From Dyella tabacisoli (lineage in GTDB: Bacteria; Pseudomonadota; Gammaproteobacteria; Xanthomonadales; Rhodanobacteraceae): DNA of 64,000 bases. This document shows, piece by piece, positions 9,411-19,756 of the stretch. Numbering within the stretch: position 1 is the first letter of the stretch; each line of letters starts with the position of its first letter. The DNA is taken from positions 61,828-125,827 of the forward strand of contig NZ_KZ857185.1 of NCBI RefSeq assembly GCF_003350925.1. The letters are read 5' to 3'. The notes beneath the pieces are model-generated. The model did not search any database. It was not told where the DNA came from and saw nothing but the letters and a program-made list of their open reading frames with translations. The translations under genes and the position numbers were made by a program.

Positions 9411-11018
9411 ATGAAGTCCCCCAGCATGTTCCGAGGGCTGCTTTCGTTTAGCAGCATGACCATGATTTCGCGTGTACTCGGTCTGGTCCGGGATATGTCG
9501 ATCAATGCGGCTTTCGGCGCCAATGCGGCCACCGATGCGTTTTGGGTGGCGTTTCGTATTCCCAACTTCATGCGCAGGTTATTTGCCGAGGGCTCGTTTT
9601 CCACCGCCTTCGTGCCAGTGTTCACCGAGGTCAAGGAAAAACGCAGCCACGCCGAGCTGAAGAATCTGATGTCCCGTGTGTCCGGCACCCTGGGCGGTGT
9701 GCTGCTGCTGGTTACTGCGCTCGGGCTGATCTTTGCACCGCAGGTCACCACGCTGTTTTCGCCGGGCGCAATCGATGAGCCGGAGAAGTTCGATCTCACG
9801 GTGAATCTATTGCGGCTTACGTTTCCGTTTTTGCTGTTCGTTTCGTTGACGGCGCTCTCGGGTGGCGCGCTCAACAGCTTTCATCGTTTCGGCTTGCCGG
9901 CACTGACCCCGGTCATCCTCAACCTATGCATGATCGCGGCTGCCTTGTGGCTGGCGCCGCGACTGCATACGCCGATCATGGCGATGGGTTGGGCGATTCT
10001 GATTGCCGGCGTGTTGCAGTTGCTGTTTCAGTTGCCTGCGCTGCGCCAGCTCGATCTGTTGACCTTGCCGCGCTGGGGCTGGAGCCAGCCCGAAGTGCGC
10101 CGGATCATGAAGCTGATGGTGCCGACCTTGTTCGGCTCATCCGTGGCGCAGATCAATCTGCTATTGGATACAGTCATCGCCTCGCTGCTGATCGCTGGCT
10201 CGCAAAGCTGGCTGTCCCAGGCGGATCGCTTTTTGGAACTGCCGCTTGGCGTGTTCGGCGTCGCCTTGGGTACGGTGATTCTGCCGTCGCTGTCGCGTCA
10301 TCATGTCGCTACCGATCGTGCCGGTTTTTCGATGGCGCTCGATTGGGGCTTGCGCACCACTTTGTTGATTGCGGTGCCGGCGATGTTCGGCTTGATGCTA
10401 TTGGCGGGGCCGTTAGTGGCGACGTTGTTTCAGCATGGCCAGTTCACGCCATTCGATACGCATATGGCGACGCTGTCGATCTCGGCATTGAGTTTCGGCT
10501 TGCCGGCGTTCGCACTGGTCAAGGTAGTGTTGCCGGCGTTCTATGCACGGCAAGACACCCGCACGCCAGTGCGTGCCGGCGTGGCCTCGCTGATTGCGAA
10601 CATGGTGTTGAACGTAATTTTTCTTGCCTTGCTGTTTTGGCTCTGGGCACCGGCGAACTTGAAGCAAGGCCCGTGGTTGCATGGCCTGTCGCAAGTGCCG
10701 GGCCTGCATATGGCGCTGGGCATGGCCAGCGCCTTGGCCAGCTACATCAATCTTGGCTTGCTTTGGCGCTGGCTGAAGCGGGCTGGCGTGTATCAGCGCC
10801 AGCCGGGCTGGGCGCGGCACATGCTGCGCCTGGCCTTGGCTTGCGCGGCGATGATCGTGGTCTTGCTGCTGGGCCTATGGTGTTGGCCAGATTGGACCGA
10901 GGTGCCCAAGTGGACTCGGGTCTGGCGGTTGGGGGTACTGGTTGCCGCTGGCGGCGGTGCTTATTTGGCAACCTTGTTCGCGACAGGTTTTCGTCTGCGC
11001 GAATTACGTGGCGTGTGA
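9411..11018 (+). CDS. murJ: Lipid II flippase MurJ
   Basis: This 535-residue integral membrane protein of the MOP superfamily flips lipid II across the inner membrane during peptidoglycan synthesis. The N-terminus contains the diagnostic MISRVLGLVRDM motif (about 22–33) and NAAFGANAATDAFWVAFRIPNFMRRLFAEGSF, given here only in outline (about 36–67). Roughly 14 hydrophobic segments follow. Length matches the family (about 510–540). It heads the conserved murJ-ribF-ileS-lspA-ispH run. Confidence 0.96.
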   Translation: MKSPSMFRGLLSFSSMTMISRVLGLVRDMSINAAFGANAATDAFWVAFRIPNFMRRLFAEGSFSTAFVPVFTEVKEKRSHAELKNLMSRVSGTLGGVLLLVTALGLIFAPQVTTLFSPGAIDEPEKFDLTVNLLRLTFPFLLFVSLTALSGGALNSFHRFGLPALTPVILNLCMIAAALWLAPRLHTPIMAMGWAILIAGVLQLLFQLPALRQLDLLTLPRWGWSQPEVRRIMKLMVPTLFGSSVAQINLLLDTVIASLLIAGSQSWLSQADRFLELPLGVFGVALGTVILPSLSRHHVATDRAGFSMALDWGLRTTLLIAVPAMFGLMLLAGPLVATLFQHGQFTPFDTHMATLSISALSFGLPAFALVKVVLPAFYARQDTRTPVRAGVASLIANMVLNVIFLALLFWLWAPANLKQGPWLHGLSQVPGLHMALGMASALASYINLGLLWRWLKRAGVYQRQPGWARHMLRLALACAAMIVVLLLGLWCWPDWTEVPKWTRVWRLGVLVAAGGGAYLATLFATGFRLRELRGV

Positions 11019-11124
11019 TGGCCGTACTCGCCGACGCCATGCCGGGTAAGGCTAAGCCAGATAAGGCCAGGCTAGATAACTTCTGGCCGGATAAGATCGG
11101 CGATCCAACCGTTATACTCGCGCG

Positions 11125-12078
11125 ATGATGAGACTTTCCAGGGATGTCGCGGGCCCCTGTCTGGCCCCCGGCGGTAGCGTAGTGGCCATTGGTGCCTTCG
11201 ATGGCCTGCATCGCGGGCACCAGGCGCTGTTGGCGCAGGTGCGCGAGCGGGCGCAGGCCATCGGCTGTACGCCGGTGGTGGTGAGCTTCGAGCCGTTGCC
11301 GCGCGCTTATTTTTCCAGCGAGCCGGTGCCGCGGTTGTCCAGTGTGCGCGATAAGCTTTTGGGTTTTGCCGCCGCCGGTATGGAGCATACGTTGCTGCTT
11401 CGCTTCAATGCCGGGTTGACCGCGATGCCGGCGGAAGCCTTCGTGCAAAAGGTACTGTGTGAGCGATTGGCTGCTCGCGAAGTATGGGTTGGCGGTGATT
11501 TCCGTTTTGGCCATAAGCGCGGCGGCGATGTCGCCTTGCTTGAACAGATGGGACAAACGCTGGGTTTCACCGCCCGAACGATGCCGCCGGTATCACTGGA
11601 TGGCGCCCGCGTTTCGGCGACCCGTGTGCGCATGTTGCTCGCTGCCGGCGAATTCACCGGTGCTGCGCCGCTGCTTGGTAGGCCTTTTGTGATGGAGGGG
11701 AAGGTGGAGTACGGCAACCAGCTCGGTCGTACGCTGGGCTACCCCACCGCGAATATTCATCTGCGTGAGCGCGTCAGTCCGGTCCATGGCATTTTTGCGG
11801 TGCGTGTGGGGCTGGGCGAGTGCGAATGTAGCTGGCCGGGTGTAGCGAGCCTGGGCGTGCGGCCGACCGTGAATGAGGTCAGCGAGCCTTTGCTGGAAGT
11901 ACACCTGTTCGACTTCGATGGCGATCTTTACGGTCAGCGCATGGCGGTGGAGTTTGTCGCCAAGCTGCGCGACGAACAGAAGTTTGATGGATTGGACGCG
12001 CTTACCGCGCAAATGCATCGCGACGACCGCATGGCGCGCGAGCTGCTCGGTATGAATCCGCGTCTGCTCGATGCGTAA
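11125..12078 (+). CDS. ribF: Bifunctional riboflavin kinase / FAD synthetase
   Basis: This 317-residue enzyme converts riboflavin to FMN and FMN to FAD. The N-terminal FAD-synthetase domain has the nucleotidyltransferase signature AIGAFDGLHRGHQALL (about 20–35) and an RVSATRVR loop. The C-terminal riboflavin-kinase domain has GRTLGYPTANI (about 202–212) and the VNEVSEPLLEVHLFDFDGDLYG region. Two ATG codons are adjacent at the start (11125 and 11128). Between murJ and ribF there is a short run of imperfect GATAAG-containing repeats (about 11045–11100). Confidence 0.96.
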   Translation: MMRLSRDVAGPCLAPGGSVVAIGAFDGLHRGHQALLAQVRERAQAIGCTPVVVSFEPLPRAYFSSEPVPRLSSVRDKLLGFAAAGMEHTLLLRFNAGLTAMPAEAFVQKVLCERLAAREVWVGGDFRFGHKRGGDVALLEQMGQTLGFTARTMPPVSLDGARVSATRVRMLLAAGEFTGAAPLLGRPFVMEGKVEYGNQLGRTLGYPTANIHLRERVSPVHGIFAVRVGLGECECSWPGVASLGVRPTVNEVSEPLLEVHLFDFDGDLYGQRMAVEFVAKLRDEQKFDGLDALTAQMHRDDRMARELLGMNPRLLDA

Positions 12079-12164
12079 GCCGGTGATATCCCGGCGCGCA
12101 ATACCTAATCAAGGCAGACAGTCCTGCACTGTCCGCTGCTGAATAACCCGATGGCACCTAAGCA

Positions 12165-15020
12165 ATGACCCAGGATTACAAAAGCACCATCAATCTGCCG
12201 CAGACGGAATTCCCGATGCGCGGCGACCTACCCAAGCGCGAGCCCGATTGGCTGGCCGAGTGGGAGCGCGTGGGGCGCTATGCGCAGATTCAGGCCAAGA
12301 CCGCGGGTCGGCCGATGTTCGTGCTGCATGACGGCCCGCCGTATGCCAACGGCGTGATTCACCTGGGTCATGCGATCAACAAGATTCTCAAAGACGTCGT
12401 GGTCAAGTCCAAGTTACTGGCCGGCTTTCATGCGCCGTATGTGCCGGGCTGGGATTGCCACGGCATGCCGATCGAGATCCAGATCGAAAAACAATTCGGC
12501 AAAGGCTTGTCAGCCAGCGAAGTGCAGAGCAAGGCACGCGCCTACGCCAGCGCGCAGATCGATAAGCAGCGGGAAGACTTCAAGCGTCTCGGCGTGCTCG
12601 GTGAATGGGATCGCCCCTACCTCACCATGAATTACGCGAACGAGGCCGGCGAGATTCGCGCGCTCGCCGAGATCTTGCGCAAGGGCTACATCTATCGCGG
12701 CCTCAAGCCGGTCAACTGGTGCTTCGACTGTGGCTCGGCCTTGGCCGAAGCCGAAGTGGAGTACGAGGACAAGACCGATATCACCATCGACGTCGGCTTT
12801 GCCTTCGACGACCCGGCGGCCGTAGCCAAGGCTTTCGGCCTCGCCACGCTGCCCAAGCCGACAGGCCAGATCGTGATCTGGACCACCACGCCCTGGACCA
12901 TCCCCGCCAACCAGGCACTGAATCTGCACCCCGAATTCAGCTACAGCCTGGTCGATACCACGCGCGGCCTGTTGATCCTGGCTACCGAGCGGGTCGAGGA
13001 ATGCTTGAAAACCTATAGCGCCGAGGGCCACATCGTGGCATCGGTGCCCGGCGAAGCCTTGGGCGAGCTGCGCTTCCGCCATCCGCTCTACGCGGTGGAT
13101 CCGGGCTACGCGCGCACCGCACCCGTGTATTTCGGCGACTACGTGACGTTGGATACCGGCACCGGCGTGGTGCACTCCTCGCCGGCCTATGGCGTGGAGG
13201 ATTTCGTCTCTTGCAAAGCGCACGGCATGCCCGATGCCGACATCATCAATCCGGTGATGGGCAATGGTGTCTATGCAACGTCGCTGCCGTTGTTCGGTGG
13301 CCAGTTCATTTGGAAGGCCAATCCCAAGATCGTCGAGGCGCTGGAGCAGGCAGGCTCGCTGCTGCATCACAACAAGTACACCCACAGCTATATGCATTGC
13401 TGGCGGCACAAGACGCCGATCATCTATCGCGCGACCTCGCAATGGTTCGCCGGTATGGACATCGTGCCTCATGGCGGCGGCAAGACCCTGCGTGAAACAG
13501 CACTCGAAGGTATCGAGGCAACCCAGTTCTTCCCGGCCTGGGGCAAGCAGCGCCTGCACAGCATGATTGCCGAGCGTCCCGACTGGACGTTGTCGCGCCA
13601 GCGGCAATGGGGTGTGCCCATGGCCTTCTTCGTGCATCGGGAAACCGGTGCACTGCATCCGCGTGCAGCCGAGTTGCTCGATCAAGTGGCCGAGCGCGTG
13701 GAGCAGGGCGGTATCGAGGCCTGGCAGAGCCTGGACCCGCGCGAGCTGCTGGGCGATGAGGCCGATCAGTACGAGAAAAATCGCGACACGCTCGACGTGT
13801 GGTTCGATTCCGGTACCACCCACTGGCATGTGTTGCGCGGTTCGCACGCCGATGTGCTGCGCTTCCCGGCCGATCTTTATCTGGAAGGCTCGGACCAGCA
13901 TCGCGGCTGGTTTCATTCCTCGTTGCTGACCGCGTGCATGCTCGACGGCCAGCCGCCGTACAAGCAGCTACTCACCCACGGCTTCACCGTGGATGCGCAG
14001 GGCCGCAAGATGTCCAAGTCGCTCGGCAATGGCATCGAGCCGCAAGACATCATGAATCGCATGGGCGCCGACATCCTGCGTCTATGGGTGGCGTCCACCG
14101 ACTACCGCAACGAGATGTCGTTGTCGGAAGAAATCCTCAAGCGCGTGGCCGATACTTATCGGCGTATCCGCAATACCGCGCGTTTCTTGCTCGGTAATCT
14201 CGACGGATTCGATCCGGCAAAGCATCTGCTCAAGGTAGAAGACAGCCTGCCGCTCGATCAGTGGGCCATACAGCAAGCCTACGATGTGCAGACGACGGTG
14301 AAGGCGGCCTATGACCGTTACGACTTCCCCGAGATCGTGCAGCGCGTGCAGAACTTCTGCACCAACGAGCTGGGTGCCCTGTATCTCGACATCACCAAAG
14401 ACCGCCTCTACACCATGCCGACCGACAGCATCGGTCGGCGCAGTGCGCAGAGCGCGATGTACCGCATCCTCGAAGCGCTGGTGCGCTGGCTGGCGCCGGT
14501 GTTGAGTTTTACCGCTGAAGAAATCTGGCGCCATATGCCGGGCCAGCGTGAGGACAGCGTGCTGTTCGAGACCTGGTACGACGGTTTGGCCGCGACCCAG
14601 GGTTCGCCGGAACAGCGGCGCTACTGGTCCGATTTGCTCGCCATTCGCGACGCCGCTTCGCGCGTACTCGAAGGTATGCGCAAGGCCGATCAGATCGGTG
14701 CGGCACTTGAGGCGGATGTGACGATTCATGCCGATCCGGCCATCGCCGCGCGTTATGCACCGGCGGCGGATGAGCTGCGCTTCTTCTTTATTACCTCTGA
14801 ATTGCGCCTGCAGGCCGCCGGCGGGCAACCCGGCGATGCAGCACTCGCCGAGCTGGACGACGCCAAGGTCTGGGTCACGGCCACCGTCAGCAATGCCACT
14901 AAATGTGTGCGCTGCTGGCACCGTCGCGATGATGTGGGCAGCCATGCCGAGCATCCCGAGCTGTGCGGCCGTTGCGTGAGCAACGTCGAAGGCCCAGGCG
15001 AATCACGCCACTGGTTCTAG
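12165..15020 (+). CDS. ileS: Isoleucyl-tRNA synthetase
   Basis: This 951-residue class I synthetase charges tRNA-Ile. The HIGH motif appears as HLGH (about residue 65), with the preceding [16 protein letters not shown] block. The editing (CP1) domain carries the [12 protein letters not shown] motif, and the KMSKS loop is [11 protein letters not shown] (about 612–622). A C-terminal zinc finger, [12 protein letters not shown]...CGRCV, is present. Length and order are normal for the gammaproteobacterial enzyme. The gap to ribF is 86 bp. Confidence 0.98.
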   Translation: MTQDYKSTINLPQTEFPMRGDLPKREPDWLAEWERVGRYAQIQAKTAGRPMFVLHDGPPYANGVIHLGHAINKILKDVVVKSKLLAGFHAPYVPGWDCHGMPIEIQIEKQFGKGLSASEVQSKARAYASAQIDKQREDFKRLGVLGEWDRPYLTMNYANEAGEIRALAEILRKGYIYRGLKPVNWCFDCGSALAEAEVEYEDKTDITIDVGFAFDDPAAVAKAFGLATLPKPTGQIVIWTTTPWTIPANQALNLHPEFSYSLVDTTRGLLILATERVEECLKTYSAEGHIVASVPGEALGELRFRHPLYAVDPGYARTAPVYFGDYVTLDTGTGVVHSSPAYGVEDFVSCKAHGMPDADIINPVMGNGVYATSLPLFGGQFIWKANPKIVEALEQAGSLLHHNKYTHSYMHCWRHKTPIIYRATSQWFAGMDIVPHGGGKTLRETALEGIEATQFFPAWGKQRLHSMIAERPDWTLSRQRQWGVPMAFFVHRETGALHPRAAELLDQVAERVEQGGIEAWQSLDPRELLGDEADQYEKNRDTLDVWFDSGTTHWHVLRGSHADVLRFPADLYLEGSDQHRGWFHSSLLTACMLDGQPPYKQLLTHGFTVDAQGRKMSKSLGNGIEPQDIMNRMGADILRLWVASTDYRNEMSLSEEILKRVADTYRRIRNTARFLLGNLDGFDPAKHLLKVEDSLPLDQWAIQQAYDVQTTVKAAYDRYDFPEIVQRVQNFCTNELGALYLDITKDRLYTMPTDSIGRRSAQSAMYRILEALVRWLAPVLSFTAEEIWRHMPGQREDSVLFETWYDGLAATQGSPEQRRYWSDLLAIRDAASRVLEGMRKADQIGAALEADVTIHADPAIAARYAPAADELRFFFITSELRLQAAGGQPGDAALAELDDAKVWVTATVSNATKCVRCWHRRDDVGSHAEHPELCGRCVSNVEGPGESRHWF

Positions 15021-15028
15021 CCATAAAA

Positions 15029-15129
15029 CCCCTCCCCCTGTGAGCAGGGGGAGGTTGGGAGGGGTGACGCCCTTGCCGTAGCGCCAGGCAAGAACCTCAC
15101 CCCAACCCTCCCCTGGCAGGGGAGGGAGC
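15029..15129. repeat. Pair of inverted REP-like GGGGAGG repeats between ileS and lspA
   Basis: Two copies of a G-rich palindromic repeat lie in opposite orientation. In 15029–15065, CCTCCCCCTG pairs with CAGGGGGAGG and is followed by TTGGGAGGGGT. In 15097–15129 the inverted copy appears with CCCTCCCCTG/CAGGGGAGGG. Related copies occur at 15663, 42084 and 50242. They may form terminators or mRNA-stabilising hairpins. Confidence 0.75.
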
Positions 15130-15155
15130 AAACGTATTCAACATAGAGTTCCGCC

Positions 15156-15656
15156 ATGACCATCAAACCCAACGCACTGCCCTGGCTATGGCTATCGGCC
15201 GTAGTCATAGCACTCGACCAGCTCAGCAAAATCTGGGCACTGGATGCGCTGCAGCCCACTGGTCTGCCGCATGCGGTGATTCCCGGCTGGTTGAACTGGA
15301 CGTTGGCCTTCAATACCGGCGCAGCTTTCAGCTTTCTCGCCGATAGTGCCGGCTGGCAGCGTTGGTTCTTCGTGCTGTTGGCGCTGGTGATCTGTGCTGT
15401 GCTGGTGGTATGGCTGGCTCGCACTTCGCGTCACGATTGGCGTACCGCCTTGCCGCTAGCCATGGTGGTGGGGGGCGCGGCAGGCAACGTGATCGATCGC
15501 CTGCATGCAGGCAGGGTCACCGACTTCATCCACGTGCATTACTACGACGCATGGAGCTACCCGATCTTCAACGTGGCCGATTGCGCCATCAGCGTGGGCG
15601 CCGTGATGTTGATCCTATTTGGACTATTCGCCGGCAAATCCACCCCAAAGCCCTAG
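15156..15656 (+). CDS. lspA: Prolipoprotein signal peptidase (signal peptidase II)
   Basis: This 166-residue membrane aspartyl protease cleaves lipoprotein signal peptides before the lipidated Cys. It has four hydrophobic segments. The catalytic aspartates lie in the conserved boxes VGGAAGNVIDRLHAGRVTDFI (about 107–127, given in outline) and FNVADCAIS (about 138–146). It sits between ileS and ispH as in other proteobacteria. Confidence 0.97.
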   Translation: MTIKPNALPWLWLSAVVIALDQLSKIWALDALQPTGLPHAVIPGWLNWTLAFNTGAAFSFLADSAGWQRWFFVLLALVICAVLVVWLARTSRHDWRTALPLAMVVGGAAGNVIDRLHAGRVTDFIHVHYYDAWSYPIFNVADCAISVGAVMLILFGLFAGKSTPKP

Positions 15657-15662
15657 CTTCTG

Positions 15663-15699
15663 CTCCTCCCCCTGCCAGCAGGGGGAGGCTGGGAGAGGG
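15663..15699. repeat. REP-like GGGGAGG repeat between lspA and ispH
   Basis: CCTCCCCCTG, a CCAG loop and CAGGGGGAGG are followed by CTGGGAGAGGG. This is the same family and layout as the repeats at 15029 and 15097, starting 7 bp after the lspA stop. Confidence 0.75.
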
Positions 15700-15779
15700 C
15701 AGCTCTTGCCGCATAACCTTCATTTAAACGCCCGCATGCGATAATTCGCGCGTTTAGAGCTTTTCAGCCTGGAGCCTTA

Positions 15780-16739
15780 GTGGACATCCTGCTCGCCAAT
15801 CCCCGTGGATTCTGCGCCGGCGTAGACCGCGCCATCGCTATCGTCGAGCGCGCGCTCGAATCCTACGGTGCGCCCATCTATGTGCGGCACGAAGTGGTGC
15901 ACAACCGCTACGTGGTCGAAAAGCTGCGTGCCGACGGCGCCGTATTCGTGGAAGAGCTCGATGAAGTCCCCGATGGCGCCACCGTGATCTTTAGCGCCCA
16001 TGGCGTTTCCAAGGCCGTACGCGAAGAAGCCGACAAACGCCGGCTCAATGTCTTCGACGCCACCTGTCCGCTAGTCACCAAGGTGCATATGGAAGTGGCG
16101 CGGCTTGGTCGTATCGGGCGCAGCGTGGTGTTGATCGGCCATGCCGGTCATCCCGAAGTGGAAGGCACCATGGGGCAGTGGAACGCGGCCAATGCGGGCG
16201 AGATCCTGTTGGTCGAGTCGATCGAATGCGTGACCGCGCTTACGCCCAAGTTCCCGCATCAGCTCTCCTACGTCACCCAGACCACACTTTCAGTCGATGA
16301 CACCAAAGCCATCATCGCCGCCTTGCGCGAGAAGTTTCCCGACGTCGAAGGCCCGCGCAAAGACGACATCTGCTACGCCACCCAAAACCGTCAAGACGCC
16401 GTACGTCGCCTCGCCGATGCGGTAGACCTGATGCTGGTGGTCGGCTCGGTCAACAGCTCCAATTCCAATCGTCTGCGCGAACTGGGCGAGAAACAGGGCG
16501 TACGCGCCTATCTGATCGATGGCGCCGAACATATCGAACGCAGTTGGCTGGACGGCGTAACCCGTATCGGCCTGACCGCCGGCGCGTCCGCTCCCGAAAA
16601 ACTCGTGCGCGACGTGATCGCCCGCCTGCAATCGTGGGGTGCGGGTGAAGTGCGGGAGCTGGACGGTGAAGCGGAGAACATCACCTTTGCATTGCCGAAA
16701 GAGCTGCGCATGATTGGGGGTTCGACCGCTACGTTGTGA
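15780..16739 (+). CDS. ispH: 4-hydroxy-3-methylbut-2-enyl diphosphate reductase
   Basis: This 319-residue [4Fe-4S] enzyme catalyses the last step of the MEP isoprenoid pathway, giving IPP and DMAPP. It begins at a GTG codon with M(V)[18 protein letters not shown]. The three cluster cysteines are recognisable in NPRGFCAG (about 12), DATCPLV (about 97) and the later [10 protein letters not shown] region preceded by ICYATQNRQ. The GTG start is chosen because the family N-terminus begins exactly there and no in-frame ATG fits. A terminator-like hairpin follows. Confidence 0.97.
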   Translation: MDILLANPRGFCAGVDRAIAIVERALESYGAPIYVRHEVVHNRYVVEKLRADGAVFVEELDEVPDGATVIFSAHGVSKAVREEADKRRLNVFDATCPLVTKVHMEVARLGRIGRSVVLIGHAGHPEVEGTMGQWNAANAGEILLVESIECVTALTPKFPHQLSYVTQTTLSVDDTKAIIAALREKFPDVEGPRKDDICYATQNRQDAVRRLADAVDLMLVVGSVNSSNSNRLRELGEKQGVRAYLIDGAEHIERSWLDGVTRIGLTAGASAPEKLVRDVIARLQSWGAGEVRELDGEAENITFALPKELRMIGGSTATL

Positions 16740-16770
16740 GTTGCCTTGTAAGTGCTATGCCAGAAAAGCT

Positions 16771-16799
16771 AAAGGGCTCGCAGCTATGCGGGCTCTTTG
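16771..16799 (+). terminator. Probable terminator after ispH
   Basis: AAAGGGCTCGCA, a short loop and TGCGGGCTCTTT form an imperfect stem with G·U pairs, 32 bp after the ispH stop. The T-run is short, so confidence is moderate. Confidence 0.55.
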
Positions 16800-16956
16800 C
16801 ATATGGGCACTGATTTAGGGGGCGGCACGCAACCTCCCTGGCGCCACCATCATGAAACTGCTGTTATGCAGCATCCGAGCCCTAGGAATTCTACGTATTG
16901 CACCGGGCTGTGATAGACCGCACTATCGGCGGACAAGAAATCACGTCGGGGGGCGT

Positions 16957-17058
16957 ATGGAACCGTGGGAAGCAATGTTCATCATTGGGGTGGTGATTGT
17001 TGGATGGGCCGTAACTTTTGGGCCCGTTATCCACGATAGGTTTATCAGACGAAGGTAA
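16957..17058 (+). CDS. Possible 33-residue membrane microprotein
   Basis: An ATG preceded by GGGGGGCG opens a short frame, MEPWEAMFIIGVVIVGWAV and on, ending in HDRFIRRR. It has one hydrophobic segment (about residues 7–23) and a positively charged tail, typical of a small single-pass inner-membrane protein. There is no homologue that I recognise. Apart from this frame and the ispH terminator, the 430-bp stretch from ispH to the next gene shows nothing I can identify. Confidence 0.3.
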   Translation: MEPWEAMFIIGVVIVGWAVTFGPVIHDRFIRRR

Positions 17059-17171
17059 AGTCATACTCGGCTACGCCATGGTCCATTCCCTGAACTCGAC
17101 AGGGTGGCCGCGCATGGGTTCTCAAACATCTATGGTGATCGGCCGTTCCAAGGAATAGGCGGAATAGCAGT

Positions 17172-17456
17172 CTATTGCTTGGTTTGCTTGGCTTGTCTGG
17201 CTTCGAAGATCTTCTGCTCCTCGATGGCCTTCGCGAATGTCGTGCCTTCTGGAATCGGGTCGCCAAATGCGCCGCCTAAATGGCGGGTCGTATAGCGCTC
17301 CACCATGGTCCGCTCATCTGACGTGAGCTTCTGCAACTGGTCTTTGGTGTTCTGGTCGAACTCAGTGACGTCAGTGGGCAGCACCGCGTTATGTGGGTTT
17401 TGGCAGGCAGTCAGTAAGAGCGCTGTTAATAGCGCACCCATGTGTTTACTCGACAT
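17172..17456 (-). CDS. Small putative lipoprotein
   Basis: This 94-residue protein has an N-terminal signal with lipobox LLTAC, so Cys18 would be lipidated. The remainder is polar and predicted helical (LQKLTSDERTMVERYTTRHLGGAFG), ending in a Gln/Lys-rich tail. I do not recognise the family; the SDERTMVERYTTRH stretch resembles small lipoproteins of unknown function in other proteobacteria. It stands alone in the accessory region after ispH. Confidence 0.6.
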   Translation of the reverse strand: MSSKHMGALLTALLLTACQNPHNAVLPTDVTEFDQNTKDQLQKLTSDERTMVERYTTRHLGGAFGDPIPEGTTFAKAIEEQKIFEARQAKQTKQ

Positions 17457-17539
17457 AGACTTTCCCCGATTGAATGGAAATGATCTTGCGGCCTGCGATT
17501 GGGTTCGCGTGGTGAGTCAAGGTATCCACGAGGTTTCAT

Positions 17540-17567
17540 AAAAAAGGCCCTGGATCTCTCCAGGGCC
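17540..17567 (-). terminator. Minus-strand intrinsic terminator
   Basis: GGCCCTGG, a 6-nt loop and CCAGGGCC form an 8-bp stem that is followed by a T-run when read on the minus strand. No intact gene ends just upstream of it. A short open C-terminal stretch ending at 17589 (minus strand, ...MPRPMIWAAPKQ) may be the remnant of the gene it once served. Confidence 0.7.
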
Positions 17568-17928
17568 AGCAATGAATCGGTGCACGACTCACTGCTTGGG
17601 GGCCGCCCAGATCATCGGTCTTGGCATCCACGGCCGGTCTGACTCACTGGGCGCAAGTACTTTGAGGCACTTATCGCGGGTGCACTATCAGCCAACGCCT
17701 CGTAATGATGTAGGCCGATGCCTACGGTGGCCGTCCGAATGCGAAATTTCAGTCGCGAGTTCAAGCTTGCGGTCAACGAAAGGGCGCGCTGATATCTTGG
17801 ACGGCCGAAGGTTGGTTATATGTAGCCGTTGGGTTGGACCGGCATTCTCGCTGCGTCGTCGACGGGTCATGCAGCCGCAGATGACGATATCGCTGGTCGG
17901 CGCGCGTCCTTGCGCACCGCGCTTGCTA
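17568..17928. other. Stretch without a recognisable gene
   Basis: These 361 bp lie between the terminator at 17540–17567 and the secreted P-domain protein gene. The only hint of coding is a minus-strand frame closing at 17589–17591 that is open for about 30 codons back to tandem stops. It could be a decayed gene end. No tRNA, repeat or mobile-element end was seen. Confidence 0.4.
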
Positions 17929-19428
17929 TCAGAAAGTCAGGCTCCACGAATTCAATGTGCCGCTATCGCCGGTATAGCCGGAGTCGTTATCCACAACCTG
18001 TAGCTGCCATGCGCCATTGGCTACGGAGGATGAGGCATCCACCGTATAGGTCTGATCGATATTGCCGTCGTCATTGTAATCGGGGCTTTGCAACACGGTG
18101 GTGGTTCCATCCGGTGCGATCAGCGTAATGCCCAAGTCACCCGACCAGTTGTGGGTGATGCTTACGTGTACCTTGAGCGTTGAAGAAGCATTGCCGCTCT
18201 TGCCGGTGACAGCGATCGAGCTATTCACCGTGACATTGTCGTCAATCTGCTGTGATGAGTTATTGCTGAAAGTGGCATTGCCGCCGCCGCCGCCATTGAC
18301 GATCGGGTGGACGAATTCGCATTGGGCGGTGTCGTTGGACCAGGTGCCCTGGACGGCGAAATTGCCTTGGTCATCTGCCATATTCTTCACGGCGCCGCCC
18401 GAACCCAGGCCGCAAAGATCGCCGTTTTCGGTTGAACTATTGCCGCCCACAGTCCAGCCCAGCCCGCCACCGCTGAAGTACTGGTCGGTAATGGTTTCAG
18501 CGTATTCGTGACCTGCGGTAATCGAGAACCCGTCGAGCGTGCCTGCTTTGGCATTGACTGACGATTCGCCGCACGTGTACTGCCCACCAGCGTCAATGTC
18601 GTTCACGTAAGGCATATTGGTGTAGGCGATGGCACCCAGCGTGGCGTCACTGGTTGCGCTGTGCCAGGCGCAAAAATTCGAGCTGGCCGTGTTGAAACCA
18701 TCGGGATGGGTGCCCGTGGGCGACACGATGACGTATTGCACGTAGCGGTTGGATGCCGGGGTGTTGTTGCCAAAATGCTTGGCGGCGGCGATGGCCTCAT
18801 TGGCAAGATCGTCACTTGTGGCATTGCTCGGTGCCGCGGCCGAGTTGTCGTACCAGATGCCGGCATAGGCACCATCGGTGGGATAGCCAACGAAGTTGGC
18901 ATTGGACGGGCATGACGTAGCCCCTTGAGAAACATTCGGGCCATCGCAGTACTGGGTCATGGTGCCGGACCACAGCTCACCCCCGGTGCCCAGACCTTTG
19001 AAGAATTTCTGCAAGTAGGGCGCTACGCCATTCGTGTCTTTGCTCAGAGAAATCAGGCCGGTAGTGGCGTCGGTGGACAACGTGCCCCATTGGCTGCCGT
19101 AGACCACAAGGTATACGAGAGGCTTGCCGCTGGTGACGCCGTTACCGTTGGCATCGCCGCCGCCGTAACTCAGCGTAGTCGTGCTGGCACTTGCCGCCGC
19201 GGTCCTGGCAGCCGCAGTGATCGCGCTCAAGCCGCCATGACTCTGGCGATATTTGATGACGTCCACCTTCGCGGGAAGGGACACGCCGTGGCGATATGAG
19301 TAGTCCTTGGCGGACGAATCGGATGCTTGCGCGTATGCAGTTCCGATACCGGAAAGTGCAAGCAGGGCAAAAGTGATTTTCAATTTCACTACGGACAATT
19401 TCACTACGGATCTTTCTGAAATAATCAT
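17929..19428 (-). CDS. Secreted putative protease with C-terminal P (proprotein convertase) domain
   Basis: This 499-residue exported protein has a signal peptide ending ...IGTAYAQA. A long Ser/Thr/Gly-rich central region contains TAGHEYAETITDQY (about 319–332). This His-Glu-x-x-Glu arrangement resembles a metal-binding HExxH-type motif but lacks the second His. The last 110 residues form a P/homo-B domain (SITHNWSGDLGITLIAPDG ... NGAWQLQVVDN ... GTLNSWSLTF), commonly attached to secreted proteases. I infer a secreted peptidase, class uncertain. A 15-bp direct repeat (TCCGTAGTGAAATTG) at about 19380–19410 duplicates the start region, so GTG codons within it are alternative starts. Confidence 0.65.
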   Translation of the reverse strand: MIISERSVVKLSVVKLKITFALLALSGIGTAYAQASDSSAKDYSYRHGVSLPAKVDVIKYRQSHGGLSAITAAARTAAASASTTTLSYGGGDANGNGVTSGKPLVYLVVYGSQWGTLSTDATTGLISLSKDTNGVAPYLQKFFKGLGTGGELWSGTMTQYCDGPNVSQGATSCPSNANFVGYPTDGAYAGIWYDNSAAAPSNATSDDLANEAIAAAKHFGNNTPASNRYVQYVIVSPTGTHPDGFNTASSNFCAWHSATSDATLGAIAYTNMPYVNDIDAGGQYTCGESSVNAKAGTLDGFSITAGHEYAETITDQYFSGGGLGWTVGGNSSTENGDLCGLGSGGAVKNMADDQGNFAVQGTWSNDTAQCEFVHPIVNGGGGGNATFSNNSSQQIDDNVTVNSSIAVTGKSGNASSTLKVHVSITHNWSGDLGITLIAPDGTTTVLQSPDYNDDGNIDQTYTVDASSSVANGAWQLQVVDNDSGYTGDSGTLNSWSLTF

Positions 19429-19756
19429 TTCATGGTCCCGTGGCTGATAGTGAGGACGGCATTGTGCTCACTTGAATAACAACGCCACGGAGGCGCGAAA
19501 CCCTACCTATACATAGGCGCTGCGTAGTTTCAGCGCTGTGATTTCAATCATTCGCTGAACGCGATGGCGCCTCGCAAATTCTTTCGTCCGTATTTGGTGT
19601 GCCGGCATGAAAAAGCCGCTGTTATGTGATGCTCGGGTCTTGTATGAGTCTGGCTAGTACTTAGCGAAACTCTTTTAGTGGTGCGGAAAGAGACATGGAA
19701 TAACCAGCCATCAGGCGGCTTGCGACAGGCATTGTTTAGAGATGCCGGTAAATTCA
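19429..19756. other. Intergenic stretch between the P-domain protein gene and the hydrogenase-like operon
   Basis: This 328-bp stretch lies downstream of the last gene of the hydrogenase-like operon and contains the leader of the P-domain protein gene. I see no convincing terminator, tRNA or repeat. The short frames here have no protein-like character. Confidence 0.4.

Noticed and set aside
12510..13916. Minus-strand open frame of 468 codons inside ileS
   Set aside because: Antisense shadow of a certain ileS coding region.
17589..17684. Possible C-terminal remnant ending ...MPRPMIWAAPKQ before the minus-strand terminator
   Set aside because: Only about 30 codons between stops, no start and no recognised family; mentioned only in connection with the terminator.
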